Assembly: GCA_963971225.1 (NCBI GenBank)
Contig: OZ020268.1
Location: 10,303,032-10,367,031, forward strand
DNA: 64,000 nt
Direction: 5' to 3'
From: Melieria omissa
Taxonomy: Eukaryota > Arthropoda > Insecta > Diptera > Ulidiidae
The position numbers and the translations under genes are program-made. The notes below the pieces were generated by a model, which was given only the letters and a program-made list of their open reading frames with translations, searched no databases and had not been told where the DNA came from. Within the stretch, counting starts at the first letter, position 1. Each line of letters begins with the position of its first letter. Below are positions 34,501 through 42,965 of the stretch, in pieces.

Positions 34501-37500
34501 TATGCTTTTGTGTGTTTTTTTGTGTTTTTATGCAAAGCTCAAATTTTTTAATAACACGTGGAGTGTTTTGTTTTTTCATTTCTTTTGTTCTAAAATGGTT
34601 GCAAATTTTCGCATTAACTACCAAATTAATAAAATCTTGTATATATGTAAATGTAAAGGAATTCCATGGGGAGAGCGAACACTCTAATAGAAACTTAAGA
34701 GTTGGAAAAAATTATGAGCGAAATTATGCACAAACAATTTTAAGCGGATTTGCTTTTCACGCTTTGTGAAGCGTGAAGTCAGTACGAAAAATTCTGTGAA
34801 TAATTGCAGCAAATACTTCTACTTCGCACTTGATTCAATTTAATGAGGAAATTTTTGCAAACCAAATTATCTGCATAATTATTCAGTATTATATTTAGCT
34901 CATTAATTTCAGCTGCAAACTGTGTTTTTCAAAATATTTTAAAGATCAAACTGTTAAAATGCTATTTTCAAATAAAGTGGGACAAAGTTGTTCGAGAACT
35001 ACAACTGATTAATTTAAAGGAATTTTTTAAACCAAATTTGAGACAGAAGTGCTTCAAGAGCTGCAAGCAGTTAGTTTTGGTGGTTTTTTAAAAACTATTT
35101 TAGAGATCAAACAGTTAAAATGCTATTTTCAAACCAAATTAAAGTTACTCGAAAGCTACAAAAAGTTTATTTAGAGACTTTTTCACGCCGAATTCAAGAT
35201 CGAAGTGGTTCGAGGTCTTCTTAACCCTTTCAGTTACAATGTCCAATATATTGGACTACAGCCCATACAATTCATACAGAACGTGTTTATTTTCATGTCG
35301 GAAAGGGTTAAAATCTATTTTATGCCAAAGAATTGAGAGTAACAAACAGTTTGTTTAGAGAGTTTTTTCAAACTATCAGGTGTACAACTTTGCTTCCGCC
35401 GTTTTTTTCCAAAATTAAAAGCTTTTTTGCGAAAAAGTGCTTACAGATGTATTATTCAAAGTATTGTCCGTCGCTAGCGACAACTTTCTCCCATCTTTCC
35501 GGCAATTTTCGGATCCCGGCTCGAAAAAAGGAGTCCTCTTTTGACGCTATCCATGAAGCAATCCATTTTTCCAATTCTTCGAAGGATTGAAAATGTTGAT
35601 CTGCCAGGCCGTGTGCCATCGAACGGAATAGGTGGAAGTCAGAAGGGGCGACATCTGGGGAATACGGCGGGTGGGGCAAGACTTCCCATTTCAGCGTTTC
35701 CAGGTACTTTTTGACCACTTTTGCGACGTGAGGCCGAGCATTGTCGTGTTGGAGGATGACTTTGTCATGTCGCTCTTGATATTGTGGCCGCTGTTCTTTT
35801 AGCGCGCGACTAAGGCGCATCAGTTGCGTTCGGTAGCGATCTCCTGTGATGGTTTCACCCGGTTTTAAGAGCTCGTAGTAAATCACACCGAGCTGATCCC
35901 ACCAAATACAAATCATAACCTTGGCGCCGTGGATATTCGGTTTTGCCTTCGACGAAGAAGCATGCCCGGGCTTTCCCCATGATTTTCTGCGTTTAGGATT
36001 ATCGTATCGAACCCACTTTTCATCACCGGTTACGATTCGATGTAAAAACCCCTTACGATTTTGTCTTTGAAGCAGTTGCTCACATACAAATAGACGGCGC
36101 TCGATGTCCCTCGGTTTCAACTCGTACGGCACCCAGTTTCCTTCTTTCTGAATCATGCCCAGGGCCTTGAGACGTTTTGAAATGGCTTGCTGACTCACTC
36201 CCAACGATTCGGCAAGCTCTTCTTGGGTTTGGCACGAATCTTCATCAAGCAATGCTTCTAGTTGTTCATCTTTGAAGGTTTTTTCTCTTCCACCACCATG
36301 TTTGTCTTCGACATCGAAATCACCATTTTTAAAACGTTGAAACCACTCCCGACACGTTCTTTCACTCAGAGCAGCATCACCGTAAGTTTCTGAGAGCATT
36401 CGATGCGCTTCAGCTGCATTTTTTTTCGAATTGTAACAGAAAAGTAAAACTTCCCGCAAATGGCGAGAATTGGGCACATAAACGGACATTTTCGAGCGTG
36501 AATAATACGAAAACAAGAACAACTGTCACTGAAACGGCGATGACAATTCGTTAGGCACTGTCCACACTCACTTTAAAGGCATTACCATCTATGTATTTCA
36601 ACCAGCCTCAGCCGGTACAGCCACCTATCGGAAAACGGCGGAAGCAAAGTTGTGCACCTGATATTTCAAAGATCAAACAGTTAAAATGCTATTTTCAAAC
36701 CGAATTAGAATAATTCGAGAGCTACAAACAGGCTATTTTCAAACCCACTTTGATATCGATGAGACTCGAGAGCTGCAAACAATTGAGATCGAGTTGAGTT
36801 TTTACTATTTAAAAAAAATTACCAAAGTTGGAAAAGGAGGCGCAAAGTGACCTTTATTTTCAGAAAGATGCCATTTTCTTCAAATTTTTTTTTTAAATCA
36901 AATGGACATAGCCAGATAATTCTACATCCTTCTTTAATAAGAATTTAACTACTCGAAGAAAGTTAAGTACCTAGGGGTCACTCTAGTCAATAAATTCAAC
37001 TGGAGACCCCACTTAGACCGCATGCTTACAATAGCAGATACTGCTCTCTGGAGCTGCAAGAGGATCTGTGGAAAAAACTGGGGTCTGAGGCCGAAATGGC
37101 TTCAGAAGATTTACACACCTAGTAATTCTGCCAACTATCACTTATGGAGCGATAGTCTGGTGGAAGAAAACCACAGAAGTAAAAACTGCGACTAAGCTAG
37201 AGAAACTACAAGGACTAGCGAATACCTGCATATCAGGATGTCTCAGAACCACTTCAACTGCAGCTCTTAATGTTATATTGGGAATGCTACTGCTGGAACT
37301 AAATGTGCAGATGGCAGCAACCAACAGCACACACAGGCTGATGCATAATGGATTCATACCAAGGAATGCACAGGCAATCTTCCACCGATCTCTGCTGAGG
37401 GACAGGAGGCGGGATGAAGGCTTTTGGATGCCTCTGGACCAGATGCCTCAGAAGCACCTCTTCAGAAAAAGCTACGCAACGTAAATACCTCACAGGTTGG

Positions 37501-39375
37501 ACTGGGCTGATAAAAAGATCAGTCTCACGTGTGATGACATTGTCTGGTACAATGGTACGATGGGTCCAAGACGGAAGAAGGAACTGGGGGCAGGAATCTT
37601 TAGCTGCGGTTTCCACTCTTCTGTAAGTCTTGGCGATAAAGCCTCGATTTTTTAGGCTAAGGGGTGTGCCATAAATGTGTGTGCCAGGAAAGTACTAACG
37701 CTCAATGTTAGAAGTAAAGGGATAATCATAATGTCAGACAGCCCGGCGGCAATCAAGGCCCTGAGCTCGATAGCATTTGACTCCAAACTGGTCTGGGAGA
37801 CAGCAAATGTTCTCCAGAATCTCTCAAGGGAAAACCAAGTGATAGTACACTGGATCCTTGCACACTGTGGGCACGATGGTAATGAGGAAGCGGACAAATT
37901 GGCAAAGGATGGGGCTGCTAGCCGGCGCTACGGACCTGAACCAATCATAGGTGTTAGCAAGTACCATTACAGACATTGTGTTAAACAGGAATTCATTAAT
38001 CGAGCAAACCACAAATGGTCGAACACAATGGGGCAACGATGCTCCAAGCTTTTCTTTTCAGCTTACTCGGAAAGGAAATCTAAGTACCTAATTGACCTAA
38101 GCAGAAAGAAGCTCAAGATCATGACGGGGATACTAAGTGGACACTGTCTGCTAAATAAGCATAGGGCGCGTCTGGGACTAACGGACAGCGGGATATGCAG
38201 ATTTTATATGGAAGAGGAAGAGACTTCTGTACATAACTGAATGAACTGAAAAGCGAATATTAGGGAAGGAGGTAATACAGACGAGAGATTTGTCTGAAAT
38301 TAGTCTAAGGAAACTAAAAGAGTTCCTAGATGACATTGGAGGACAAGAACTCCTCCAGTAAATTAGAGGGATATGACACAATAGTTCATTACTTGAACGC
38401 AGTGTCTCGTGCAGATGTTGTCCGAATCCCAAATCTAATCTATCTATTAACTTTATTTTTATGTTTCAAATCATCAGGAGGATTGGAAACACGTCAACCA
38501 AGAGACAACTTTTTTTGTGAGTCCCACTTTGACGGCCTCTACCGACTTCAATTTTTAATTTTTTTTTTTAATTGTTATACATTTTTAAGTATCAATAAAA
38601 AACTGATCAAAACATGGATGGTAAAAATGATTACTGTTTCTTTAAATTACGTAAAATTACCTCAAAATCGCGCCTCTAGACTAGAATACCTCCTTAAAAA
38701 TATTTTCTTTTAATGTCTATTTTTATTTAAAAATGTTTTAGTTTTAAATTATTTTTTTTTTTATACCTAATCGATTTAATTGTATTTATTACGAAATATT
38801 TTCAATTTTTATTTTTAATTTTTATTAAAAAATGTTTTAGTTTTAAATTATTTTATTTTGTTTTTTATACCTAATAGATTTAATTGTATTTATAATGCCT
38901 GTAAAATCACCTCAAAATCGAGACTAGACTAGACTCCTCTAGACTAGAATACCTCCTTAAAAATATTTCCTATTTTGTTTTTGTTTTAATTTTATTCAAA
39001 CATAGGTAATAATAACTAATTTTAAATTATTTTATTTTATTTTGTTTTTATACCTAATAGAATTAATTGTATTTACCAATAATAATTAGTTATATTTTAT
39101 ACTATATGTAATGTTGTATTTTTCCACTTACCTATCATAGTCCCGACAATTAAAGCCACCCCACTGAAGAGTCCCACCCGTCTCTGGAGGTGAATAGCGT
39201 CGTTCGGCGCTGAGCCCTTCCTCTCCATCGACTTCCGCATCCCCCCGGTCCCTGATGAGTCGGTCTCTGTCTCGGGCCCTTCTGGCCCAAGAGACCCATT
39301 GGCACTCGTTGTCCCGTTGCTCGTGACTTTAATTGGCACATTATGTCCTGCAGTCGGCAAACATTCATCATTCAT
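19477..39375 (-). CDS. b(0,+)-type amino acid transporter light chain (SLC7A9-like)
   Basis: A 12-helix exchanger of the APC/SLC7 light-chain family, expected in the plasma membrane bound to a 4F2hc/rBAT-type heavy chain. Seven coding exons (minus): 39132-39375, 25170-25271, 23674-23916, 22871-23369, 22642-22738, 22250-22568 and 19477-19547. They total 1575 nt, 524 aa, all GT-AG, and the frame closes exactly. The start ATG at 39375 follows an in-frame TGA. Helix 1 carries the substrate motif [11 protein letters not shown] (about 81-91), followed by ALAYAELGT (117-125). C181 in SECDPP matches the cysteine that b(0,+)AT uses to link its heavy chain. [21 protein letters not shown] (about 265-285) and [11 protein letters not shown] are family signatures. 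Drosophila CG9413 is the likely orthologue, from memory. Vertebrate SLC7A9 is about 487 aa. Confidence 0.95.
19770..20132. repeat. Pyrimidine pentanucleotide microsatellite (TTTTC/TTTCC)n
   Basis: A TTTTC block (about 19807-19848) passes into a long TTTCC block (to about 20132). From 20013 it is interrupted by a higher-order variant, CCTATCCTTACCG, repeated several times. The strand is almost purely pyrimidine, so it is triplex- and slippage-prone. Long open frames across it are artefacts. Confidence 0.95.
20133..20580. other. Intronic spacer of the transporter
   Basis: Nothing coding is seen. It contains a CT run (20364-20380). Two loosely similar segments around AACCAACC(A/G)-CCAACTAACTCA (about 20250 and 20440) suggest an old duplication. 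Confidence 0.4.
20590..21480 (+). pseudogene. Non-LTR retrotransposon relic, RNase H to 3' end
   Basis: Reading across frames gives IYTDGFKM and [16 protein letters not shown] (first catalytic Asp), then [12 protein letters not shown] (catalytic Glu), then [14 protein letters not shown] (third Asp), then [17 protein letters not shown], and finally [16 protein letters not shown] (Cys-His region). This order is the RNase H and C-terminal tail of R1/I/LOA-type non-LTR polyproteins. At least two stops and several frameshifts break it. It lies in transporter intron 6, in antisense orientation to the gene. Confidence 0.8.
21480..21720 (-). pseudogene. mariner-like transposase C-terminal fragment
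   Basis: The minus strand reads [19 protein letters not shown] followed by [19 protein letters not shown]. This corresponds to the YSPDLAP-x-D-F/Y motif of Tc1/mariner transposases with the third catalytic Asp. The usual YSPDLAP has become YSLALAP, and the frame is broken after EASRKVF, although SDGLKKFGP continues in another frame. No terminal inverted repeats were found. Confidence 0.7.
21720..22249. other. Intronic spacer of the transporter
   Basis: No gene is seen. It runs from the mariner fragment to the exon 6 donor; no further repeat is recognised. Confidence 0.4.
22250..22568 (-). CDS. Transporter coding exon 6
   Basis: This encodes [17 protein letters not shown] through [14 protein letters not shown]. 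It covers the last membrane helices (about residues 396-502), including the [18 protein letters not shown] segment. The acceptor is TTTCTGCAG and the donor GTAAGT. Confidence 0.93.
22642..22738 (-). CDS. Transporter coding exon 5
   Basis: It encodes [20 protein letters not shown] and [12 protein letters not shown], the cytoplasmic loop signature S-R-E-G-H-L of SLC7 light chains. The acceptor is TTATTACAG and the donor GTAAGC. Confidence 0.93.
22871..23369 (-). CDS. Transporter coding exon 4
   Basis: The largest exon (499 nt). It encodes [19 protein letters not shown] through NGTLFAAGR, covering roughly helices 5-8 and the [15 protein letters not shown] motif. The acceptor is CTATAG and the donor GTGAGT. 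Confidence 0.95.
23674..23916 (-). CDS. Transporter coding exon 3
   Basis: It encodes [20 protein letters not shown] through [11 protein letters not shown], including the putative heavy-chain-linking Cys in SECDPPTSV. The acceptor is ATTTCAG and the donor GTAAGT. Confidence 0.95.
23917..25169. other. Transporter intron 2
   Basis: A 1.25-kb AT-rich intron. It contains no complete transposon that I recognise, only CAA/ACA runs (24510-24620) and a TATATA run near 24851. Confidence 0.6.
25170..25271 (-). CDS. Transporter coding exon 2
   Basis: It encodes (G)[18 protein letters not shown] and [16 protein letters not shown]. This is the unwound segment of helix 1, which binds the amino-acid backbone, plus helix 2. 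The acceptor is CATTCTAG and the donor GTGAGT. Confidence 0.95.
25413..25656. mobile_element. TTAA MITE with CCCTTTCGGGAC end
   Basis: TTAA lies at 25413-25416 and 25653-25656. The left end is CCCTTTCGGGAC and the right end, inverted, is CCCTTACGGAAC, matching at 10 of 12 positions. The 236-bp interior is non-coding. It is a member of the window's TTAA-CCCTT group. Confidence 0.7.
25700..26780. repeat. Degenerate tandem array in transporter intron 1
   Basis: Two nested periodicities are visible. A ~330-bp block starting GCATTAAAGTACCTAAAAA occurs at about 25710 and 26047. From about 26220 a ~145-bp unit repeats at least three times, each with ATTTCATTTGCAAGC(T), AAAAGTTGCACAACTATT and ACAGATC(G/A)AAAGAT-TTTGTCT. 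Short open frames across it are repeats of the same unit. Confidence 0.85.
27090..27491. mobile_element. MITE with 8-bp target duplication (hAT- or P-like)
   Basis: The element 27098-27483 (386 bp) is bounded by the direct repeat TTTTAACT at 27090-27097 and 27484-27491. Its terminal inverted repeats start CATATATGTAATACTTCTA and extend to about 28 bp with one mismatch (TTGACAG / TTGGCAG). An 8-bp duplication is the mark of hAT and P superfamilies; which one is undecided. There is no transposase frame. Confidence 0.85.
27691..28532. mobile_element. TTAA MITE 'copy C' interrupted by a SINE
   Basis: TTAA lies at 27691-27694 and 28529-28532. The ends CCCTTTCGCTACAGAT and, inverted, CCCTTTCGCTATGCTA share CCCTTTCGCTA. 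The interior matches 53289-54036 (TTTTTACTGGGGAAAGTTAA near the left, GTCCACAAA-TAGCAT near the right). A SINE interrupts it at 28086-28419. Without the SINE the element is about 490 bp. Confidence 0.88.
28075..28430 (-). mobile_element. tRNA-derived SINE inside MITE copy C
   Basis: The minus-strand SINE (28086-28419) has the head GCCGCCGTGGCTCAGTTGG (A box TGGCTCAGTTGG), then CTAGTTCGAATTCTGC (B box), a ~200-bp body, and a tail of AATT repeats. It is flanked by TTCAGTTTATT (28075-28085) and TTCAGTTCATT (28420-28430). This is an 11-bp target duplication with one later change. It is about 90% identical to the copy at 32248-32581. Confidence 0.9.
28533..31245. other. Intron 1 spacer
   Basis: Within transporter intron 1. 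No gene is recognised. It contains TTAGGTTAGGT at about 28678, a lone TTAA-CCCTTTGCGCC end at 30789 with no matching partner, and short CA/TG runs. Open frames here lack motifs. Confidence 0.4.
31254..32925. mobile_element. Foldback-like element with CCCTGCAGGAAA ends
   Basis: The left end CCCTGCAGGAAA (from about 31259) recurs inverted at the right end (to about 32922). On both sides it is followed inward by GTAACTAATTTT-AACTTA/AACTAA-type sequence. The right half carries a dispersed ACTAGTT(A/T)-TAAA array (32630-32900). The ~1.66-kb interior has no transposase motif I can name, and a SINE has inserted at 32248. No clear target duplication was found, so the exact borders are uncertain. Confidence 0.6.
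32236..32593 (+). mobile_element. tRNA-derived SINE with perfect 12-bp target duplication
   Basis: The SINE body spans 32248-32581 on the plus strand and is bounded by TATATTTGAAAA at 32236-32247 and 32582-32593. The head GCCCTGGCTCAGTTGGTTAG carries the A box, and GCAAGTTCGAATTCTGC the B box about 50 bp on. The 3' end reads GTGCCAATCAATTATTATT, a TAA/ATT tail. A perfect duplication and an intact Pol III promoter suggest a fairly recent insertion. Confidence 0.93.
32926..34925. other. Intron 1 spacer
   Basis: No gene is seen. TG/GTGTG microsatellites occur at 32936-32965 and 34185-34245. The 33600-34150 part is less AT-rich but has no recognisable exon or element. Confidence 0.4.
35221..35311. 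mobile_element. Very short TTAA MITE (83 bp)
   Basis: TTAA lies at 35221-35224 and 35308-35311. The left end is CCCTTTCAGTTAC and the right end, inverted, is CCCTTTCCGACAT. Only the first 7 bases match perfectly. Inside is the palindrome TCCAATATATTGGA. It is the smallest member of the window's TTAA-CCCTTTC group. Confidence 0.7.
35374..36663 (-). mobile_element. Complete mariner element
   Basis: The element spans 35376-36661 (1286 bp), flanked by the TA duplications at 35374-35375 and 36662-36663. Terminal inverted repeats start TCAGGTGTACAACTTTGC on the left and TCAGGTGCACAACTTTGC on the right, and run to about 30 bp with one mismatch. The transposase is on the minus strand and uninterrupted. 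Length, target and termini are those of a canonical mariner (mellifera/capitata-like by protein, from memory). Confidence 0.96.
35452..36489 (-). CDS. mariner transposase, intact
   Basis: A DD34D transposase of the mariner family, 345 aa, which would bind its inverted repeats and cut and paste the element at TA. The start [10 protein letters not shown] at 36489 gives the family's usual length; 11 codons upstream are also open but are not family-like. An N-terminal HTH pair spans about residues 1-110 ([19 protein letters not shown] is the typical linker). WVPYEL lies at 119-124, and the catalytic residues are D156 (VTGDEKWV), D249 (LQHDNARPH) and D284 (APSDFHLF), with exactly 34 residues between the last two. 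YSPDVAP lies at 276-282. There are no stops or frameshifts. It is nested in an intron of, and on the same strand as, the transporter. Confidence 0.96.
   Translation of the reverse strand: MSVYVPNSRHLREVLLFCYNSKKNAAEAHRMLSETYGDAALSERTCREWFQRFKNGDFDVEDKHGGGREKTFKDEQLEALLDEDSCQTQEELAESLGVSQQAISKRLKALGMIQKEGNWVPYELKPRDIERRLFVCEQLLQRQNRKGFLHRIVTGDEKWVRYDNPKRRKSWGKPGHASSSKAKPNIHGAKVMICIWWDQLGVIYYELLKPGETITGDRYRTQLMRLSRALKEQRPQYQERHDKVILQHDNARPHVAKVVKKYLETLKWEVLPHPPYSPDVAPSDFHLFRSMAHGLADQHFQSFEELEKWIASWIASKEDSFFRAGIRKLPERWEKVVASDGQYFE
36940..38545 (+). pseudogene. Non-LTR retrotransposon relic (RT end, RNase H, tail)
   Basis: It starts in the reverse-transcriptase thumb ([20 protein letters not shown], then [15 protein letters not shown]). 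It then passes through a decayed RNase H start ([10 protein letters not shown] near 37570) into a long open stretch (37677-38240) with [16 protein letters not shown] and [20 protein letters not shown]. The combination of RT with RNase H and the HCG-x-x-GNE-x-AD motif fits I/R1/LOA-type non-LTR elements. Frameshifts and stops before 37677 and after 38240 make it a 5'-truncated fossil, antisense to the transporter in its intron 1. Confidence 0.85.
38640..39075. repeat. Direct duplication in intron 1
   Basis: A block beginning GTAAAATTACCTCAAAATCG and ending after TTTTTATACCTAATCGATTT (about 38650-38800) recurs at about 38900-39075, with the variants GTAAAATCACC and CTAATAGAATTA. Within the second copy AGACTAG is itself triplicated. 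The sequence is AT-rich and non-coding. Confidence 0.75.
39132..39375 (-). CDS. Transporter coding exon 1
   Basis: It encodes the hydrophilic N-terminus [20 protein letters not shown], rich in Ser/Thr/Gly, then [20 protein letters not shown] entering helix 1. TGA lies in frame 12 bases before the ATG, fixing the start. The donor GTAAGT opens a 13.86-kb intron. Confidence 0.95.
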
Positions 39376-41360
39376 CGTCACAATTCATTTGTATTCCATC
39401 AAAGGCAAAACGCGGCAAGTTGACATTTTCGGCATTTTTGAAGAGAGAGAAAAACATAGAAAGAGCACAGAGAAACACAATTAGTTATGAATTTAATAAA
39501 AAACTACTTAAAATCATTATTTTTCATTATACAATTTCATTTTGTCATTTTATTTGTACTTTAATTTTATTTTATTTGTATTTTTTTTTAATACATTTTT
39601 CAAAGCGATTTGATATAGAAAATTGATTGAACATTTTTTCGTGGCGCTAATTACATACGAGCACATTATTTGCTTTGCTTATTATTGCTGAGTTTGTGCG
39701 TTTATTTTGTTGTGATTGCTGGTTTTGTACTTAGTCGCCTGAAGTAAATATTTTTTAAATATTTAATATTTTTTTTGTTATCTGTTTGATTCGATAAAAC
39801 AAAAAAAAAGGCAAAAAGTGACAAAATTGTTGTTAAAGACCTAATTGAGGTCACCGATAAGGCTGGGAAATCTGTGACGGGCACACACACCTCGATTATC
39901 TGTTGTATTATTTTTGCATGCGTTCGTTTGCAAGCAAAATAGTTGAGATATTTTATCGCGCATGGCATGGACGGATAACAAAGTGTACAAATTATTTCGC
40001 CGCAAATATCGACTACGAGCGAACGACGACAACGACGGATTTCAGCAAACTGTTTGCCTATTTTTACCGCACGACACCGTCTACCGTCTGGCAGGCGAGG
40101 AGCACTTGGCAGCGACGTCAACGGACGGGGCCAACAAAATCTGTGCGCAACGAGTGCGACACGGCTGCCGGCAATGGCGCTAGCTGACGTTGCCGCTGAC
40201 GCTGACGCTGAGCGGTGGCTGAGGAAAGGCCGAGGCGTCCGAGCAAGGCCGATGGGATGGAAAAGTCAGTGTTCGGCTCACAACCACTTCGCGCTCGCAA
40301 TTCTCCAACGAAAGACGAGCGTCGTGTCCGAGCCTCGAGCAACGGATATCCAATACAGATGCGCTCGCACGCTGGACGACGCTGCGAGTGTGCTATTTGT
40401 TCTTGTTGTTGTTGTAGTTGTTATTACGCTTTTCTGATGTAAGAGAAGCCAAGTATTTCAAGAATTCGGCGTGAAATTTGCAGAATTCGCCGCGTGATAA
40501 CAACTGGTACACGATTTCGAGTTATTCACGTGAAATTTCGCTATCGCTGAAGACTTTCTCACGGCGTTCGAGACGAGTTCTATCAATCAAATCAGTTGAG
40601 TGCGAGCTTCCTTTGGGTCTTCGTGATGCTGCGGCGTCTTTCTTTTTGTTCTCCGTTTTCTGTTGCTAACTTTTCCTTTTCTTCTTCTCAATAATTATTT
40701 GCTTTAAATTTTTATCTCGTTTTGTTGATGAATTTATGTGTTTTTATGAGCACATTTTCTTGTTTCCACAATAACTTTTAAATTCTTTTCACAAAGTCAA
40801 ATGATACGTTTTCTGCGCGCTTATTATTTGTTTGCGTATTTTATCCATGTGCTGCCTCTTTTCTGTAACTGTAAAAATCTTCGGAAACCTTCGGCGCTCG
40901 AATCGCAATTGAAGGTGATGGCATTTGCGCGATAAATTAAGAAAATCTTCTGATTCCACTGTCACTGCTGCCACTTCTACGTTTGCATTATTATCGTTGC
41001 TATTGTTTTTTTTTTTTTTTATCTATTTAATGTTATTTGTTGTGCGCTTGTGTCTCTCGGCCGCGCTATTTTTAACAAAAAAACATTCGCTGCCACTTTT
41101 TAACGTCTTGAAATTTGCGATTTTCGACTTTCGAATTTTTGTCTATCATATATAATTTTCGTCTGTATTATTGTTTATTTAGTTTTTGTGTTTTTCACTC
41201 GCAAATTTTTCAATTTGCTGGCAATGCGCGATTTTTTGCTTGTATCTTTGTATGCATGAAGACGCAGAGAATTCTTCGAATATTTCTACACTGCTCGTCT
41301 TCGGTGGTGCATTCGCTTTAGACACTTTTGTACAACTGAAACTGTAAATTTGCAACAAGT
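39376..41360. promoter_or_regulatory. 5' UTR and putative promoter region of the transporter
   Basis: Minus-strand sequence upstream of the transporter start. The part at 40050-40420 is GC-richer than its surroundings and free of transposon signs. A minus-strand TTCAGTTGT initiator-like sequence at about 41337 has a weak TATTT about 33 bp upstream. Either region could contain the transcription start and untranslated exons. No splice structure could be proven, and the open frames here look incidental. Confidence 0.3.
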
Positions 41361-41789
41361 GCTTCAAATATTATTATTTTAGGGTTAAAATTCGACTCGA
41401 CTCGCTCAACTGGCTCACTCAATTTGAGCGCTTCTATTTGATGTTCAATTTACTTATTGAGCATTTCTGATTACTCTTCAATTAGAACGTTGAGTTGTGT
41501 GCCGCTTTGTGGCCGAATAAGATTCAGATTCGGTTCGATTTGATTGCCAGCAATTTGTAGCATCTTGCGCCAAATATAGCTGCGCTCACATTTACTAATT
41601 GCTTAAATTTTTCAGAATGGTTTCTGATTTAAATTTACCGAAAATTATAATGCATGCTTGATTTTAAATGATTACAGACAATAATTTGACATTTTTATGT
41701 ATTATTTTATTATTTTTATTATTTATTTACAGTAGTACATTTATTGAATTGCAACTCAACTAGTTTTCGACTTGGTGCCTTTTTTGATC

Positions 41790-42042
41790 TTAACCCTTAT
41801 TCCCAGAATTTTAAAAGTAACATAAGCCCAGAAGTGAGACTGTCAGGCTTATATGAGCTAATTTACTGAAAAAATTTTTTTAAAAAGTACAAAAACTGTC
41901 TAAAATATTAAATTTATAAATGCAATATAATTCTAACATTCCATTAGAGGATTACATAAAATAATGGAATCGAAAATCTTTTGGATTTATCACCATTTGA
42001 AATCTTTAGTAAGACTGTGAGGCCCACTTCTGGGAATAAGGA
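41790..42042. mobile_element. TTAA MITE with CCCTTATTCCCAGAA end, decayed on one side
   Basis: The left side is TTAA (41790-41793) then CCCTTATTCCCAGAA. The right side, inverted, reads CCTTATTCCCAGAAG, but the outermost GGGTTAA has mutated to GGATGA. Subterminal inverted blocks (CCAGAAGTGAGACTGTCAG near 41829, GACTGTGAGGCCCACTTCTGG near 42013) support a single ~250-bp element. Confidence 0.7.
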
Positions 42043-42319
42043 TGAAGTATGTTTTAAGTGAGCCCTTAACTAAATCAATTTGTCTATTTTTTCATTGGTT
42101 TTTATTAGCTCCAAATCATTCACACTTCCAAACATTCCACACCATCAGAGCACGTTGCATATTCTGTGCACCAACCACTACCTTAGCGAAGTCTCAACCA
42201 TCCGCAACATTCACCACCACTCAAAATCAGTTGAATGCACAGAAGGCTAATAAATTAACGATTCTAATCAAAATAACTAATCAAACTAACATAAACTTTG
42301 TTGAGGCCCTATTTAGCAT

Positions 42320-42965
42320 CTTTCAATAGACCACTTTAGAAAAATAGAGGTTCCGCTCAGGTTCTGCAGAGGTTCTGAGTGAGTACAATGAGTACAATGG
42401 TTGTGGACGGCCCATGCAGATTGGCATGTGGGCAAAAATTTTACCCTGTCTACCCTGGCTTGCAATTTCCTCCCTACATAGCAAGCAACGAGTCCCACTT
42501 CCGCTAGTGACTATCGTTGGCAGACCAGAGAGAGAGAGATTCAGTGGCCCATGAATATTACCAGACACTCTCTCGGTAAGCTGGAGTTTTGCTAGCTGTC
42601 GCAAAGCTAAGCATGTCCAATAACTTAAAGTCCAGGAGCTCTTCCTCCCGAAGGATCATACTGTTAACTGCAGCCTTGTGCTCAAAAACGTTGCAGCCAA
42701 TCGCTGGTTCAGATCCTACGAAACGGACCGTAGTTGCAACTATGACGTACTTGTCTTCATTTGTATTGCCCTCGACACTAGAATGCCCTGGTACCTACAG
42801 AAGTGTGAAGCCGTTTTTAGTGCCTAACTCGTTCAGCCTCAGACAGCTCCCCACACAATTTTGGATTTCGTTTGCATTACTAAACAAGCCTCGACAGACG
42901 CTTGACTGTCTGAGCAAATGTATATGTATGTCACACTCAAGCCTTCCCCTCCTATAGTTCGGCAC
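42320..42965 (-). pseudogene. Non-LTR retrotransposon relic, RNase H region
   Basis: The minus strand gives TYIYICSDSQASVEACL (RNase H third-Asp region), then after a frameshift LNELGTKNGFTLL, a stop, VPGHSSVEGNTNEDKYV, and further on SGTRCLLCREEI (the first half of the Cys-His tail). It is the same type of RNase-H-bearing non-LTR element as at 20.6 and 36.9 kb but a different family. It is broken by stops and frame changes. Confidence 0.7.

Larger units (their letters stand above)
34930..36800. repeat. Degenerate tandem array, interrupted by a MITE and a mariner
   Basis: Units contain GATCAAACAGTTAAAATGCT, then ATTTTCAAACC, then a (T)TCGAGAGCTACAAACAG segment and a TTTAGAGA-TTTTT-AAACTAT join. 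Copies are visible near 34945, 35105 and 36668, with partial ones between. The array spacing is irregular (about 80 and 165 bp). A MITE (35225-35307) and a complete mariner (35376-36661) sit within it. Confidence 0.8.

Noticed and set aside
39376..39381. Upstream start six bases before the transporter ATG
   Set aside because: The codon there is GTG; the first ATG in frame after the upstream TGA is at 39375.
40789..40974. Minus-strand 61-codon frame upstream of the transporter
   Set aside because: It could be an upstream ORF in the 5' UTR, but transcription of this stretch is unproven and no motif supports it.
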